Source: an uncultured Collinsella sp. (GTDB lineage: Bacteria; Actinomycetota; Coriobacteriia; Coriobacteriales; Coriobacteriaceae). Taken from it: a DNA stretch of 16,059 nucleotides. How positions within the stretch are numbered: position 1 is the stretch's first letter; each line of letters opens with the position of its first letter. This document shows, piece after piece, positions 1 through 5,254 of this stretch. Location of the stretch: NCBI GenBank assembly GCA_900758845.1, contig CAAESW010000021.1, positions 1 to 16,059 of the forward strand, given 5' to 3'. A program made the translations under genes and the position numbers. The notes beneath the pieces were generated by a model. It saw nothing but the letters and a program-made list of their open reading frames with translations, was not told the origin of the DNA and searched no databases.

Positions 1-211
1 AGTTAGTTGCCAGCGGGCCTGTTCCCGAAGTACACCGTTGAATCGCACAGAGGGGAGGAATGCGAATCAAACTCAACAGGGCAGGCTTTTTCATCGCCTA
101 TTGCCTGCTCCGTTGTTGAATACAATATAGTTCACCGTGGTTTACTTTGCAGCATCAATATTCGCCGCCATAGCTTCTCCATAAGTTAGCCCCGGTAAAC
201 CTGCAACAGAA
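1..211. other. Left-edge region without a convincing gene
   Basis: This stretch is visibly less GC-rich than the genes that follow. Weak reading frames exist. One on the plus strand begins at a TTG near position 7. A 19-codon frame starts at ATG 60, directly behind GGGGAGGA (too close for a normal Shine-Dalgarno). A minus-strand frame of about 35 codons runs from roughly 136 to a TAA at 3-5. None has a recognisable motif or a well-spaced ribosome binding site. AT-rich boxes such as TACAAT (121-126) and TATAGT (126-131) could belong to a promoter, but no matching -35 box is evident. I treat the stretch as intergenic, possibly with gene remnants. Confidence 0.4.
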
Positions 212-248
212 AACCACCACAAAGGGGACAGGCACCTTTGTGGTGGTT
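212..248 (-). repeat. Hairpin repeat copy 1, likely terminator of the alkyltransferase gene
   Basis: A perfect 14-bp inverted repeat (arms 212-225 and 235-248, AACCACCACAAAGG and its complement) encloses the 9-base loop GGACAGGCA (plus strand). It begins 18 bases after the stop of the minus-strand alkyltransferase gene. On that strand the stem ends in GGTTTTC, so it resembles a Rho-independent terminator with a short U tract. Further copies lie at 614-658, 2197-2235 and 3152-3190. Confidence 0.8.
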
Positions 249-266
249 CTGGCCACGGCAGAGCTG

Positions 267-587
267 TTAGAGTCCGGCAGGCCAACGACAGACGGCCAGG
301 TCGACGTGCATGTCGTCCTTAAACGCCACACCTTCCCCTAGCAAAAGCTCACGTTGAGCATCGGGACCGCCAAAAGCAAAACCCTCGCATATGCGCCCGT
401 CGGCAAACACCACGCGGTGACAGGGAATCTCGCCGGGGCGCGGATTGCTATGCAGGGCATACCCCACATACCGCGCACTTCGTGGTCGACCGGCAAGCAG
501 CGCCACCTGACCATACGTGGCGACCATCCCCTCGGGGATCTGCTCGACCACCTCGTACACCCGTTCAAAAAAGCCCTCAGACGCCAT
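267..587 (-). CDS. MGMT-family DNA-binding domain protein (minimal O6-alkylguanine alkyltransferase type)
   Basis: The 106-residue protein is essentially only the C-terminal MGMT/Ada DNA-binding domain. It shows the helix-turn-helix region TYGQVALLAG (about 24-33), the ARYVGYAL segment carrying the DNA-flipping arginine (R39), and the active-site motif IPCHRV with the acceptor cysteine at residue 56. Full methyltransferases are about 160-180 residues; the N-terminal domain is missing here. Alkyltransferase-like ATL proteins of this size usually carry Trp in place of the Cys (PWHR). This one keeps Cys, so it may still accept alkyl groups from damaged guanine, or may flag lesions for excision repair; the sequence alone cannot decide. 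I chose the ATG at 587 because GGAAGGGAG precedes it. A longer frame reaching 641 would be encoded by the hairpin repeat and is rejected. It is the last gene of the minus-strand run and has its own hairpins on both sides. Confidence 0.9.
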   Translation of the reverse strand: MASEGFFERVYEVVEQIPEGMVATYGQVALLAGRPRSARYVGYALHSNPRPGEIPCHRVVFADGRICEGFAFGGPDAQRELLLGEGVAFKDDMHVDLAVCRWPAGL

Positions 588-613
588 TGCTCGCTCCCTT
601 CCACCCTGAAAAG

Positions 614-658
614 CATAAACCACCGCAAAGGGGACAGGCACCTTTGTGGTGGTTTATG
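614..658 (-). repeat. Hairpin repeat copy 2, likely terminator of the DegV gene
   Basis: This is an 18-bp inverted repeat (arms 614-631 and 641-658) with one G:T pair and the same loop GGACAGGCA at 632-640. It starts 9 bases after the DegV stop codon. On the minus strand the stem ends in GGTTTATG and is followed by CTTTTC. The single arm change (CCGCAAAGG against CCACAAAGG) is absorbed as a wobble pair, which hints that the folded RNA is what is retained. Confidence 0.8.
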
Positions 659-667
659 GCAGGTCAG

Positions 668-1522
668 TTAGTTGGCGGGCTGGAAGAAGGCTACGGCTAC
701 GGCGCCAGGGCCTACGTGGGTACCGATGGTGGCGCCGATGGTGTGAACGGGCAACTCGCCCTCGGTGTGGCCAGCCCAAAGTGCCGCGCTGTCCTCGATA
801 TACTTCTTGAGCACCGCATCCGAAAGACCCGTATAGCCGAGCGCCAGCGGCATGGAAAAGTCGATGCCGCCCGCCTTTTCGACCTTTTGGTTCAGCAGGT
901 TGCGGCCGTTCTTGGAACCGCGCGCCTTGCCCAGCTGCACGATCAGACCGTCCTCGACAGCCACCACAGGCTTTACGTTGAGCAGCGTGCCCACGGCGCC
1001 GGCCACAGCAGACAGACGACCGCCGCGCACCAGGTACTCCAGCGTCTCGAGCAGGCCGATGACGACCACGCGGTCACGGACGGCCTCGACGGCCGCCGCG
1101 ATCTGGGCCGCACTACGGCCCTCGTTCACCAGGCGCAGGGCATACTCGACCAGGACACGCTCGACCAGAGTGACGTTATTGCTATCCACCACGTACACGT
1201 CGCCGCCCGGCGCCTCGGCAAGTGCGGTACGGGCACTCTGATTGGTGCCTGATAGCTTAGCGCCCACGGTAATAATCACAGCCTCATCGCCGGCTTCACG
1301 AACCTTGGCAATCGCCTGCGAAAACGCGTACGGGTTGACCTGGCCGGTCTTGGGCAGCTCATCGCGCTCCACGAGCATCTCGTAAAAGCGCTGGTGATCG
1401 ATGTCGATGCCATCCATGTACACATCGGTGCCAAAGGTGACGGACAGCGGCAAAACGGCCAGTGCTGGGTGCTCGACCGGCGACATATCGCTTGCGGAAT
1501 CGGTAATAATGCGGACGGACAT
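668..1522 (-). CDS. DegV family fatty-acid-binding protein
   Basis: This 284-residue protein has the usual length of the DegV family (about 280). DegV/FakB proteins bind a fatty acid; in Gram-positive bacteria FakB presents it to the kinase FakA for phosphorylation and entry into phospholipid synthesis. Visible signatures are the N-terminal IITDSASD (5-12), TGQVNP (59-64) where many members have TSQPSP, SGTNQSA (91-97), the YLVRGGRLSAVAGAVGTLL core and the C-terminal IGATIGTHVGPGA. The ATG at 1522 is preceded by AAGAAAGGA at good spacing; a 35-residue upstream extension in frame is unconvincing. It lies 119 bases downstream of the MarR gene on the same strand, so cotranscription is possible. 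The ligand and the cognate kinase cannot be inferred from this window. Confidence 0.95.
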   Translation of the reverse strand: MSVRIITDSASDMSPVEHPALAVLPLSVTFGTDVYMDGIDIDHQRFYEMLVERDELPKTGQVNPYAFSQAIAKVREAGDEAVIITVGAKLSGTNQSARTALAEAPGGDVYVVDSNNVTLVERVLVEYALRLVNEGRSAAQIAAAVEAVRDRVVVIGLLETLEYLVRGGRLSAVAGAVGTLLNVKPVVAVEDGLIVQLGKARGSKNGRNLLNQKVEKAGGIDFSMPLALGYTGLSDAVLKKYIEDSAALWAGHTEGELPVHTIGATIGTHVGPGAVAVAFFQPAN

Positions 1523-1641
1523 AGCGAATCCTTTCTTGCGCAGGTCCCGCGCAGGGAATTTTGACAGCAAGGCCCCGGCACGGTATACGCGCTCAAACAG
1601 GACTATGCAGTTGTTAATTGGAAGCAAAAGCCTTGGCGGCC

Positions 1642-2091
1642 CTACAGCTCGCGCAGGGTGTTGAGAATCGTGCGCAGCGACGCATACATCTGCTCGCGCT
1701 GCTCCACACCCATAGCCTTACCGGTGGTATCGAGCACCTCGCGAATGATGCGGTCCGCTTCGCTCATGCTCTCGCCGCCCAGAGCGGTCAGGCGCACCGG
1801 AGCACGATACTTAACGGCGGCATCGCCCGAATCGTCGACCTCGACGTAGCCGCCCTCCTCCAGATGCGCGAGCGTACGCGAGACGGCGGCGCGGGTCACG
1901 CCTGCCATGCGAGCCAGGTCAGCGCCAGTCAGGCCGTCCTTGCTGCGCTCAAGATAGTAAAGGCACATAACATCGGAGCCCTTGAGGCCCAGCCTTGCGC
2001 CCTCGGATGTCTTAATGCGCTGAATCTCCTTGTAGAGCCCGCTGATCAGTCCGACAAAGTCCTCGAAACGTGTCTCGTCGTTCTGCTGCAT
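1642..2091 (-). CDS. MarR family transcriptional regulator
   Basis: A 149-residue winged-helix regulator. An N-terminal dimerisation helix (about 8-30) is followed by the DNA-binding part: LTGADLARMAGVTRAAVSRTLAHLEEGGYVE (about 54-84) has the helix-turn-helix and recognition helix, and the wing runs through YRAPVRLTALG to about residue 105. A C-terminal dimerisation helix completes the family plan. The ATG at 2091 starts the conserved part. Its ribosome binding site is weak (AAAGGCGG, rather far upstream), so a start further out, up to 2157, cannot be excluded. The gene precedes degV on the same strand. MarR-type FabT controls lipid genes in some Firmicutes, so a role in fatty-acid gene control is a reasonable guess, not shown. 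Short palindromes just upstream (2123-2132, 2141-2155) are candidate autoregulatory sites. Confidence 0.92.
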   Translation of the reverse strand: MQQNDETRFEDFVGLISGLYKEIQRIKTSEGARLGLKGSDVMCLYYLERSKDGLTGADLARMAGVTRAAVSRTLAHLEEGGYVEVDDSGDAAVKYRAPVRLTALGGESMSEADRIIREVLDTTGKAMGVEQREQMYASLRTILNTLREL

Positions 2092-2122
2092 GGGAGACGA
2101 CCGCCTTTCGCTTGCATAATGC

Positions 2123-2155
2123 TTACGGGTAAACATCTTAGTCGCATAAGGCGAC
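2123..2155 (-). promoter_or_regulatory. Candidate operator palindromes in front of the MarR gene
   Basis: Two small perfect palindromes lie 30-65 bases upstream of the MarR start: TTAC-GG-GTAA at 2123-2132, and GTCGC-ATAAG-GCGAC at 2141-2155. MarR proteins commonly repress their own promoter through such sites. The arms are only 4-5 bases, so chance is a real alternative. No convincing -35/-10 pair was found. Confidence 0.3.
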
Positions 2156-2196
2156 ACCCGTACCCAAATACCCCATTTGTTAACCCATCAACATAA

Positions 2197-2235
2197 AAAC
2201 CACCACAAAGGGGACAGGCACCTTTGTGGTGGTTT
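2197..2235 (-). repeat. Hairpin repeat copy 3, likely terminator of the B3/4 gene
   Basis: A perfect 15-bp inverted repeat (arms 2197-2211 and 2221-2235) with loop GGACAGGCA (2212-2220). It lies 26 bases after the stop of the minus-strand B3/4 gene. On that strand the stem is followed by further T residues (GGTTTTTATG), the best U tract of the four copies. Confidence 0.82.
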
Positions 2236-2261
2236 GGGGCATCAATAGGTTCTAGGCGCCG

Positions 2262-2981
2262 CTACAGCTCCACGCAGGGATTGTCGCGAGTCACAAGCGT
2301 CTTAACGACAACCGTCGCTCCCAGATAACGCTCGAGCAACTCAGCGAGGCGATCGATCGCGGCCTGGCATTCCCCCATCCGCTCGGGCTCCACGCACTCA
2401 ATCGCCAGGAACGCATCGGCCGAATCATCGGACAGCGCCGTGCGAACGCCGTCGCGCCAGTTCCAGCAGCGGCACACAGCGCCCGCATCGTCGATGTAGG
2501 CGAGCTCGCCGGGCAACGTCGGATCGTCCGCCTCCTCGCCAAGCGGCAAGAACGCATCGCCACCGTCGGTCACCTTCAAGCGAAGGTCTCCCTCGATCGC
2601 ATGCAGATCCTCGCCTCCCACGGGCAGCGCGTAGGTCAGCGACACCGTGTTGTAAATATCCACCGCGGGCGTAATGTGGCCCACCGGCTTGCCTTTGAGC
2701 ACGCGTTTGAGCAAGTTCTCGATCGAGCAGCGCGCGCCTTTCTTGGTCTTGAACAGACGATAGGCCTCGCGCCATGCCTTGACCGGTGCGTTCTCGCTGA
2801 TAGTGTCGCTGGTCAGATGACGCTCCGCATCGATATTGGCGCGGTCGAGCAACGCCGCAATCGCATCCACGTCCTCTTGAGGAATCTGAGCCGTGGGCTT
2901 CATGCCCTCCACGACCACAACACCGACCGCTGCCTGCGGAAACAGCTCCCAGAATGAATCCTCGGCAATAAAGCTCTTCAT
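2262..2981 (-). CDS. Stand-alone B3/4 domain protein (PheT-type tRNA-editing fold)
   Basis: The 239-residue product matches the B3/4 domain found in the beta subunit of phenylalanyl-tRNA synthetase and in free-standing proteins of about 230 residues. Diagnostic stretches are CSIENLLKRVLKGK (85-98), PAVDIYNTVSLTYALPVGGEDL (105-126), IEGDLRLKV (129-137), PGELAYIDD (157-165) and VCRCWNWRDGVRT (169-181). In PheT this fold hydrolyses mischarged tRNA. What the solo proteins act on is not established to my knowledge, so trans-editing or amino-acid binding is inference. The ATG at 2981 has an ideal AAGGGAG five bases upstream, which favours it over the ATG at 2996. An 11-bp hairpin sits in the leader (3010-3040) and the hairpin repeat at 2197-2235 follows the stop. 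Confidence 0.9.
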   Translation of the reverse strand: MKSFIAEDSFWELFPQAAVGVVVVEGMKPTAQIPQEDVDAIAALLDRANIDAERHLTSDTISENAPVKAWREAYRLFKTKKGARCSIENLLKRVLKGKPVGHITPAVDIYNTVSLTYALPVGGEDLHAIEGDLRLKVTDGGDAFLPLGEEADDPTLPGELAYIDDAGAVCRCWNWRDGVRTALSDDSADAFLAIECVEPERMGECQAAIDRLAELLERYLGATVVVKTLVTRDNPCVEL

Positions 2982-3009
2982 ACGCTCTCCCTTCATTATG
3001 CGCGCCCGA

Positions 3010-3040
3010 GTGAGGGCGCCTAAACAAAAGGCGCCCTCAC
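3010..3040 (-). promoter_or_regulatory. Perfect 11-bp hairpin in the leader of the B3/4 gene
   Basis: GTGAGGGCGCC (3010-3020) and its exact complement (3030-3040) enclose a 9-base A-rich loop (T-rich on the minus strand). It lies about 30 bases upstream of the B3/4 start codon. No T run follows on either strand, so it is not a standard terminator. It may be a leader structure or an operator. Confidence 0.5.
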
Positions 3041-3151
3041 GACGGCCACCTTCAAAGTCCTACGGTGCCGTCACAAGAACGCTTGCGCTGTCCCCATCCG
3101 GAGAAGGGGACGATATGTCAGGCGTATTGTAACCCGAATCATCCACGCGAG

Positions 3152-3190
3152 CAAAACCACCATAAAGGTGCCCCCTTTATGGTGGTTTTG
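3152..3190 (-). repeat. Hairpin repeat copy 4 (variant loop), likely pckA terminator
   Basis: A perfect 17-bp inverted repeat (arms 3152-3168 and 3174-3190). The arm is CAAAACCACCATAAAGG, differing from the other copies by C to T, with the matching change in the other arm so pairing is kept. The loop is TGCCC instead of GGACAGGCA. It starts 14 bases after the pckA stop codon and ends in GGTTTTG on the minus strand. Confidence 0.82.
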
Positions 3191-3204
3191 AGTCTGAGGC
3201 GACG

Positions 3205-4875
3205 CTAGTGGCGGAGCCCCAGCAGGCCGCGGCCGCGATGACGGGCCTCGGCGGACACCTGGGCGTGCGGGCCGGCGGCTTTGACGGACTCGGGCAGGTG
3301 CGAGTACTTCTTCTCGAAGTTCTCCTCGAACATCACCGCCAGGTTGTGCGCGGCCTCGTCATAGCGCGCGGTGCTCTGCCAGTATTGGCGCGGCACCAAG
3401 ATGCCATCGGGCACGCCGTGGCACGTCGTGGGAATGTCGACGTTAAAGATGTCGTCGTGCACGAACTCGCTGTCCTCGATGGTGCCGTCGAGGGCGCGCG
3501 CGACCAGCGAGCGCGTGTAGGCAAGCTCGATGCGATGGCCCACGCCGTAGCCGCCGCCAATCCAGCCGGTGTTGACCAGGTACACGCGCGTGCGGCCGTC
3601 GGCAATGCGCTCGCCAAGCATCTTGGCGTAAACCATGGGGTCGAGCGGCATAAACGGCTCGCCGAACAGCGAAGAGAACGTGGGCGTGGGCTCGGTGACG
3701 CCGACCTCGGTGCCGGGAATCTTAGCCGTAAAGCCCGTCACAAAGTGGTACATGGCGGCATCGGCCGTCAGGCGTGAGATGGGCGGCAGCACGCCAAAAG
3801 CGTCGCAAGTCAGGAACAGCACGACACTCGGAGTGGTGCCCATGCCCTTAGTCCACGCGTTAGGAATGTGCTCCACGGGATAGGCCACGCGCGTGTTGTA
3901 CGTGATCGAGATGTCGTCGTAGTTGGGCTTGCGGTTCTCGTCGAGCACCACGTTTTCGCAAATGGCGCCAAAACGGACGGCGTTGAAGATCTCGGGCTCG
4001 TGGAAGGCGTCCAGGCCCTCGCATTTTGCGTAGCAGCCACCCTCAATGTTGAAGATACCCATGTCGGACCAACCGTGCTCGTCGTCGCCGATCAGCAGGC
4101 GCGTGGGATTGGCCGAAAGCGTGGTCTTGCCGGTGCCGGACAGGCCAAAGAACACGGCGGTCTCGTGCGTGACGGGATCCATGCTGGCCGAGCAGTGCAT
4201 GGGCAGCACGTCGTCCTCGACGGGCAGCAGATAGTTCATGACGCTAAAGATCGACTTTTTAATCTCGCCGGAGTAGCCGGTGCCGGCGACCAGAATCACG
4301 CGTTCCTGGAAGTTGATGACCACGGCGGCACTGGAGTTGAGGCCCTTGATGACAGGATCGCACTGGTAACCGGGCGCTGCGAGCACGCAGAAGTCGGGCT
4401 CGCCGGTGCGCGCGATTTCGCGGGCAAGCGGTCGGGCGAGCATCTGCTTGATAAAGAGTGCCTGGCTGGCACGCTCGCAGGCAACGAGCAGTCGACGCGT
4501 GTGGTTGCGGTCGGCGCCTGCCATGCCGCGGGTGACGAACACGTCGCGCTCGTTGAGATAGTCGACGATGCCGGCCTTGATGGCCTCATAGCTCTCGACG
4601 GACAGCGGGCGGTTGACCGCGCCCCAGGCAATCTTGTCGTGAACATCGGGGGTGTCAACGATAAAGCGGTCATTGGGGGAACGGCCGGTACGCTCCCCCG
4701 TCTCGATCACCAGCGCGCCGTTGGATGCCATGCGGCCTTCTTCGCGGCGGATAGCGTGCTCGACGAGCTCCGCGGCGGGTAGATCGACCAGCAGGCGGGG
4801 CTGATTCTCGGCGGGATCTTCGACCAGCGTAATACCAAAGTTGGACAAAACTTCTGCAGGGGTAACACCAGGCAT
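3205..4875 (-). CDS. pckA: Phosphoenolpyruvate carboxykinase (ATP)
   Basis: A 556-residue ATP-dependent PEP carboxykinase (family about 530-540), converting oxaloacetate and ATP to PEP, CO2 and ADP. In fermenting gut bacteria it can also run in the carboxylating direction toward succinate. Visible are the substrate arginine in RTGRSPNDRF (R62), YSGEIKKS (201-208), the metal-ligand region LPMHCSAS (H227), the P-loop GLSGTGKTT (245-253, K250) and the Mg-binding GDDEHGWSDMGIFNIEGG starting at 263. These positions sit close to the E. coli enzyme's. The ATG at 4875 is chosen because AAAGGAGG precedes it; an in-frame upstream extension has no support. The C-terminus ends in a basic tail (RHRGRGLLGLRH), which may be lineage-specific. 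A LacI-type palindrome lies 75 bases upstream, and a hairpin repeat follows the stop. Confidence 0.98.
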   Translation of the reverse strand: MPGVTPAEVLSNFGITLVEDPAENQPRLLVDLPAAELVEHAIRREEGRMASNGALVIETGERTGRSPNDRFIVDTPDVHDKIAWGAVNRPLSVESYEAIKAGIVDYLNERDVFVTRGMAGADRNHTRRLLVACERASQALFIKQMLARPLAREIARTGEPDFCVLAAPGYQCDPVIKGLNSSAAVVINFQERVILVAGTGYSGEIKKSIFSVMNYLLPVEDDVLPMHCSASMDPVTHETAVFFGLSGTGKTTLSANPTRLLIGDDEHGWSDMGIFNIEGGCYAKCEGLDAFHEPEIFNAVRFGAICENVVLDENRKPNYDDISITYNTRVAYPVEHIPNAWTKGMGTTPSVVLFLTCDAFGVLPPISRLTADAAMYHFVTGFTAKIPGTEVGVTEPTPTFSSLFGEPFMPLDPMVYAKMLGERIADGRTRVYLVNTGWIGGGYGVGHRIELAYTRSLVARALDGTIEDSEFVHDDIFNVDIPTTCHGVPDGILVPRQYWQSTARYDEAAHNLAVMFEENFEKKYSHLPESVKAAGPHAQVSAEARHRGRGLLGLRH

Positions 4876-4916
4876 GGGGCCTCCTTTAAAAACGCGACAC
4901 GTGGACGCGGCGCGCA

Positions 4917-4932
4917 CTTTACTCACGTAAAG
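4917..4932 (-). promoter_or_regulatory. Inverted repeat in the pckA leader
   Basis: CTTTAC-TCAC-GTAAAG, perfect 6-base arms with a 4-base centre, 42 bases upstream of the pckA start codon. It could be a second protein-binding site or a small leader hairpin. Arms this short can arise by chance. Confidence 0.3.
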
Positions 4933-4949
4933 CCCGTTGTACCCGATAT

Positions 4950-4965
4950 GCAAAAACGTTTTTGC
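4950..4965 (-). promoter_or_regulatory. LacI-family-like operator upstream of pckA
   Basis: GCAAAAACGTTTTTGC is a perfect 16-bp palindrome centred on CG with an AACGTT core. That is the form of LacI/GalR-family operators, including PurR and the CcpA cre site (similar to TGNAAACGNTTNCA). It lies 75 bases upstream of the pckA start codon, where the promoter should be. Catabolite or sugar-responsive control of a gluconeogenic gene would make sense. The regulator is not in this window and the promoter itself could not be fixed. Confidence 0.55.
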
Positions 4966-5021
4966 GGCAAGGGCGGCAAGCCCGCCCAACGGTCAAAAAT
5001 CTCAGGCAAGCGGCCCAGTCA

Positions 5022-5152
5022 TTGGGGACGTTCTTAAACGACTAGTCGTTGGGGACACTCTTGAACAGGCAACATTCAAGGAGCGTCCCCGGATGCCGGC
5101 ACTTAGGGACGTTCCCAAAGTGCCGGCACATAAGGAACGTCCCTAAGTGCCG
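5022..5152. repeat. Cluster of GGGGAC-type palindromic repeats (REP-like)
   Basis: Two direct units of TTGGGGACNNTCTTNAAC (5022-5039 and 5049-5066, 15 of 18 identical) are joined by a perfect 14-bp palindrome (5037-5050). The second unit also pairs with 5075-5090 (one bulged base) around a 9-base loop. Then 5097-5115 and 5134-5152 form a perfect 19-bp inverted repeat whose 18-base spacer contains the palindrome GTGCCGGCAC. An alternative 10-bp stem (5095-5104 with 5118-5127) would exclude the 19-bp one. The GGGAC core recalls the hairpins after four nearby genes. It lies between divergent pckA and the flippase gene and encodes nothing visible. Confidence 0.75.
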
Positions 5153-5178
5153 ACTACTGAATGGCGCCGCCGAAATTA

Positions 5179-5195
5179 TTGAACAACCTGTTCAA
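5179..5195 (+). promoter_or_regulatory. Operator-like palindrome upstream of the flippase gene
   Basis: TTGAACA-ACC-TGTTCAA, perfect 7-base arms around a 3-base centre, 26 bases upstream of a -10-like TATACT. The placement suits binding by a dimeric regulator. The regulator is unknown. Confidence 0.4.
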
Positions 5196-5220
5196 AAACA
5201 CGAATGGATACCACCGCGAC

Positions 5221-5247
5221 TATACTAGAGCGCAGCAATAGAAAGGA
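5221..5247 (+). promoter_or_regulatory. -10-like box and ribosome binding site deciding a TTG start
   Basis: TATACT (5221-5226) matches five of six bases of a -10 box; no good -35 is seen 16-18 bases upstream. A transcript would begin near 5233, downstream of the ATG at 5204. GAAAGGA (5241-5247) is well spaced before the TTG at 5255. Together these argue that the flippase starts at TTG 5255 and not at ATG 5204, which has no ribosome binding site. Confidence 0.5.
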
Positions 5248-5254
5248 CCCCGCT

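Noticed and set aside
587..641. Upstream start for the alkyltransferase gene at 641
   Set aside because: The extra residues would be encoded by the intergenic hairpin repeat, and a good ribosome binding site precedes the ATG at 587.
212..3190. CRISPR array
   Set aside because: The four repeats are hairpins hundreds to about 1500 bases apart at gene ends, not evenly spaced direct repeats with unique spacers, and no cas genes are present.
3868..4782. Open frame of 304 codons antisense to pckA
   Set aside because: Shadow of the pckA reading frame; composition-driven and without motifs.
5179..5195. LexA/SOS box before the flippase gene
   Set aside because: The GAAC and GTTC halves are separated by five bases, whereas the Gram-positive LexA box has four, and the gene has no SOS role.
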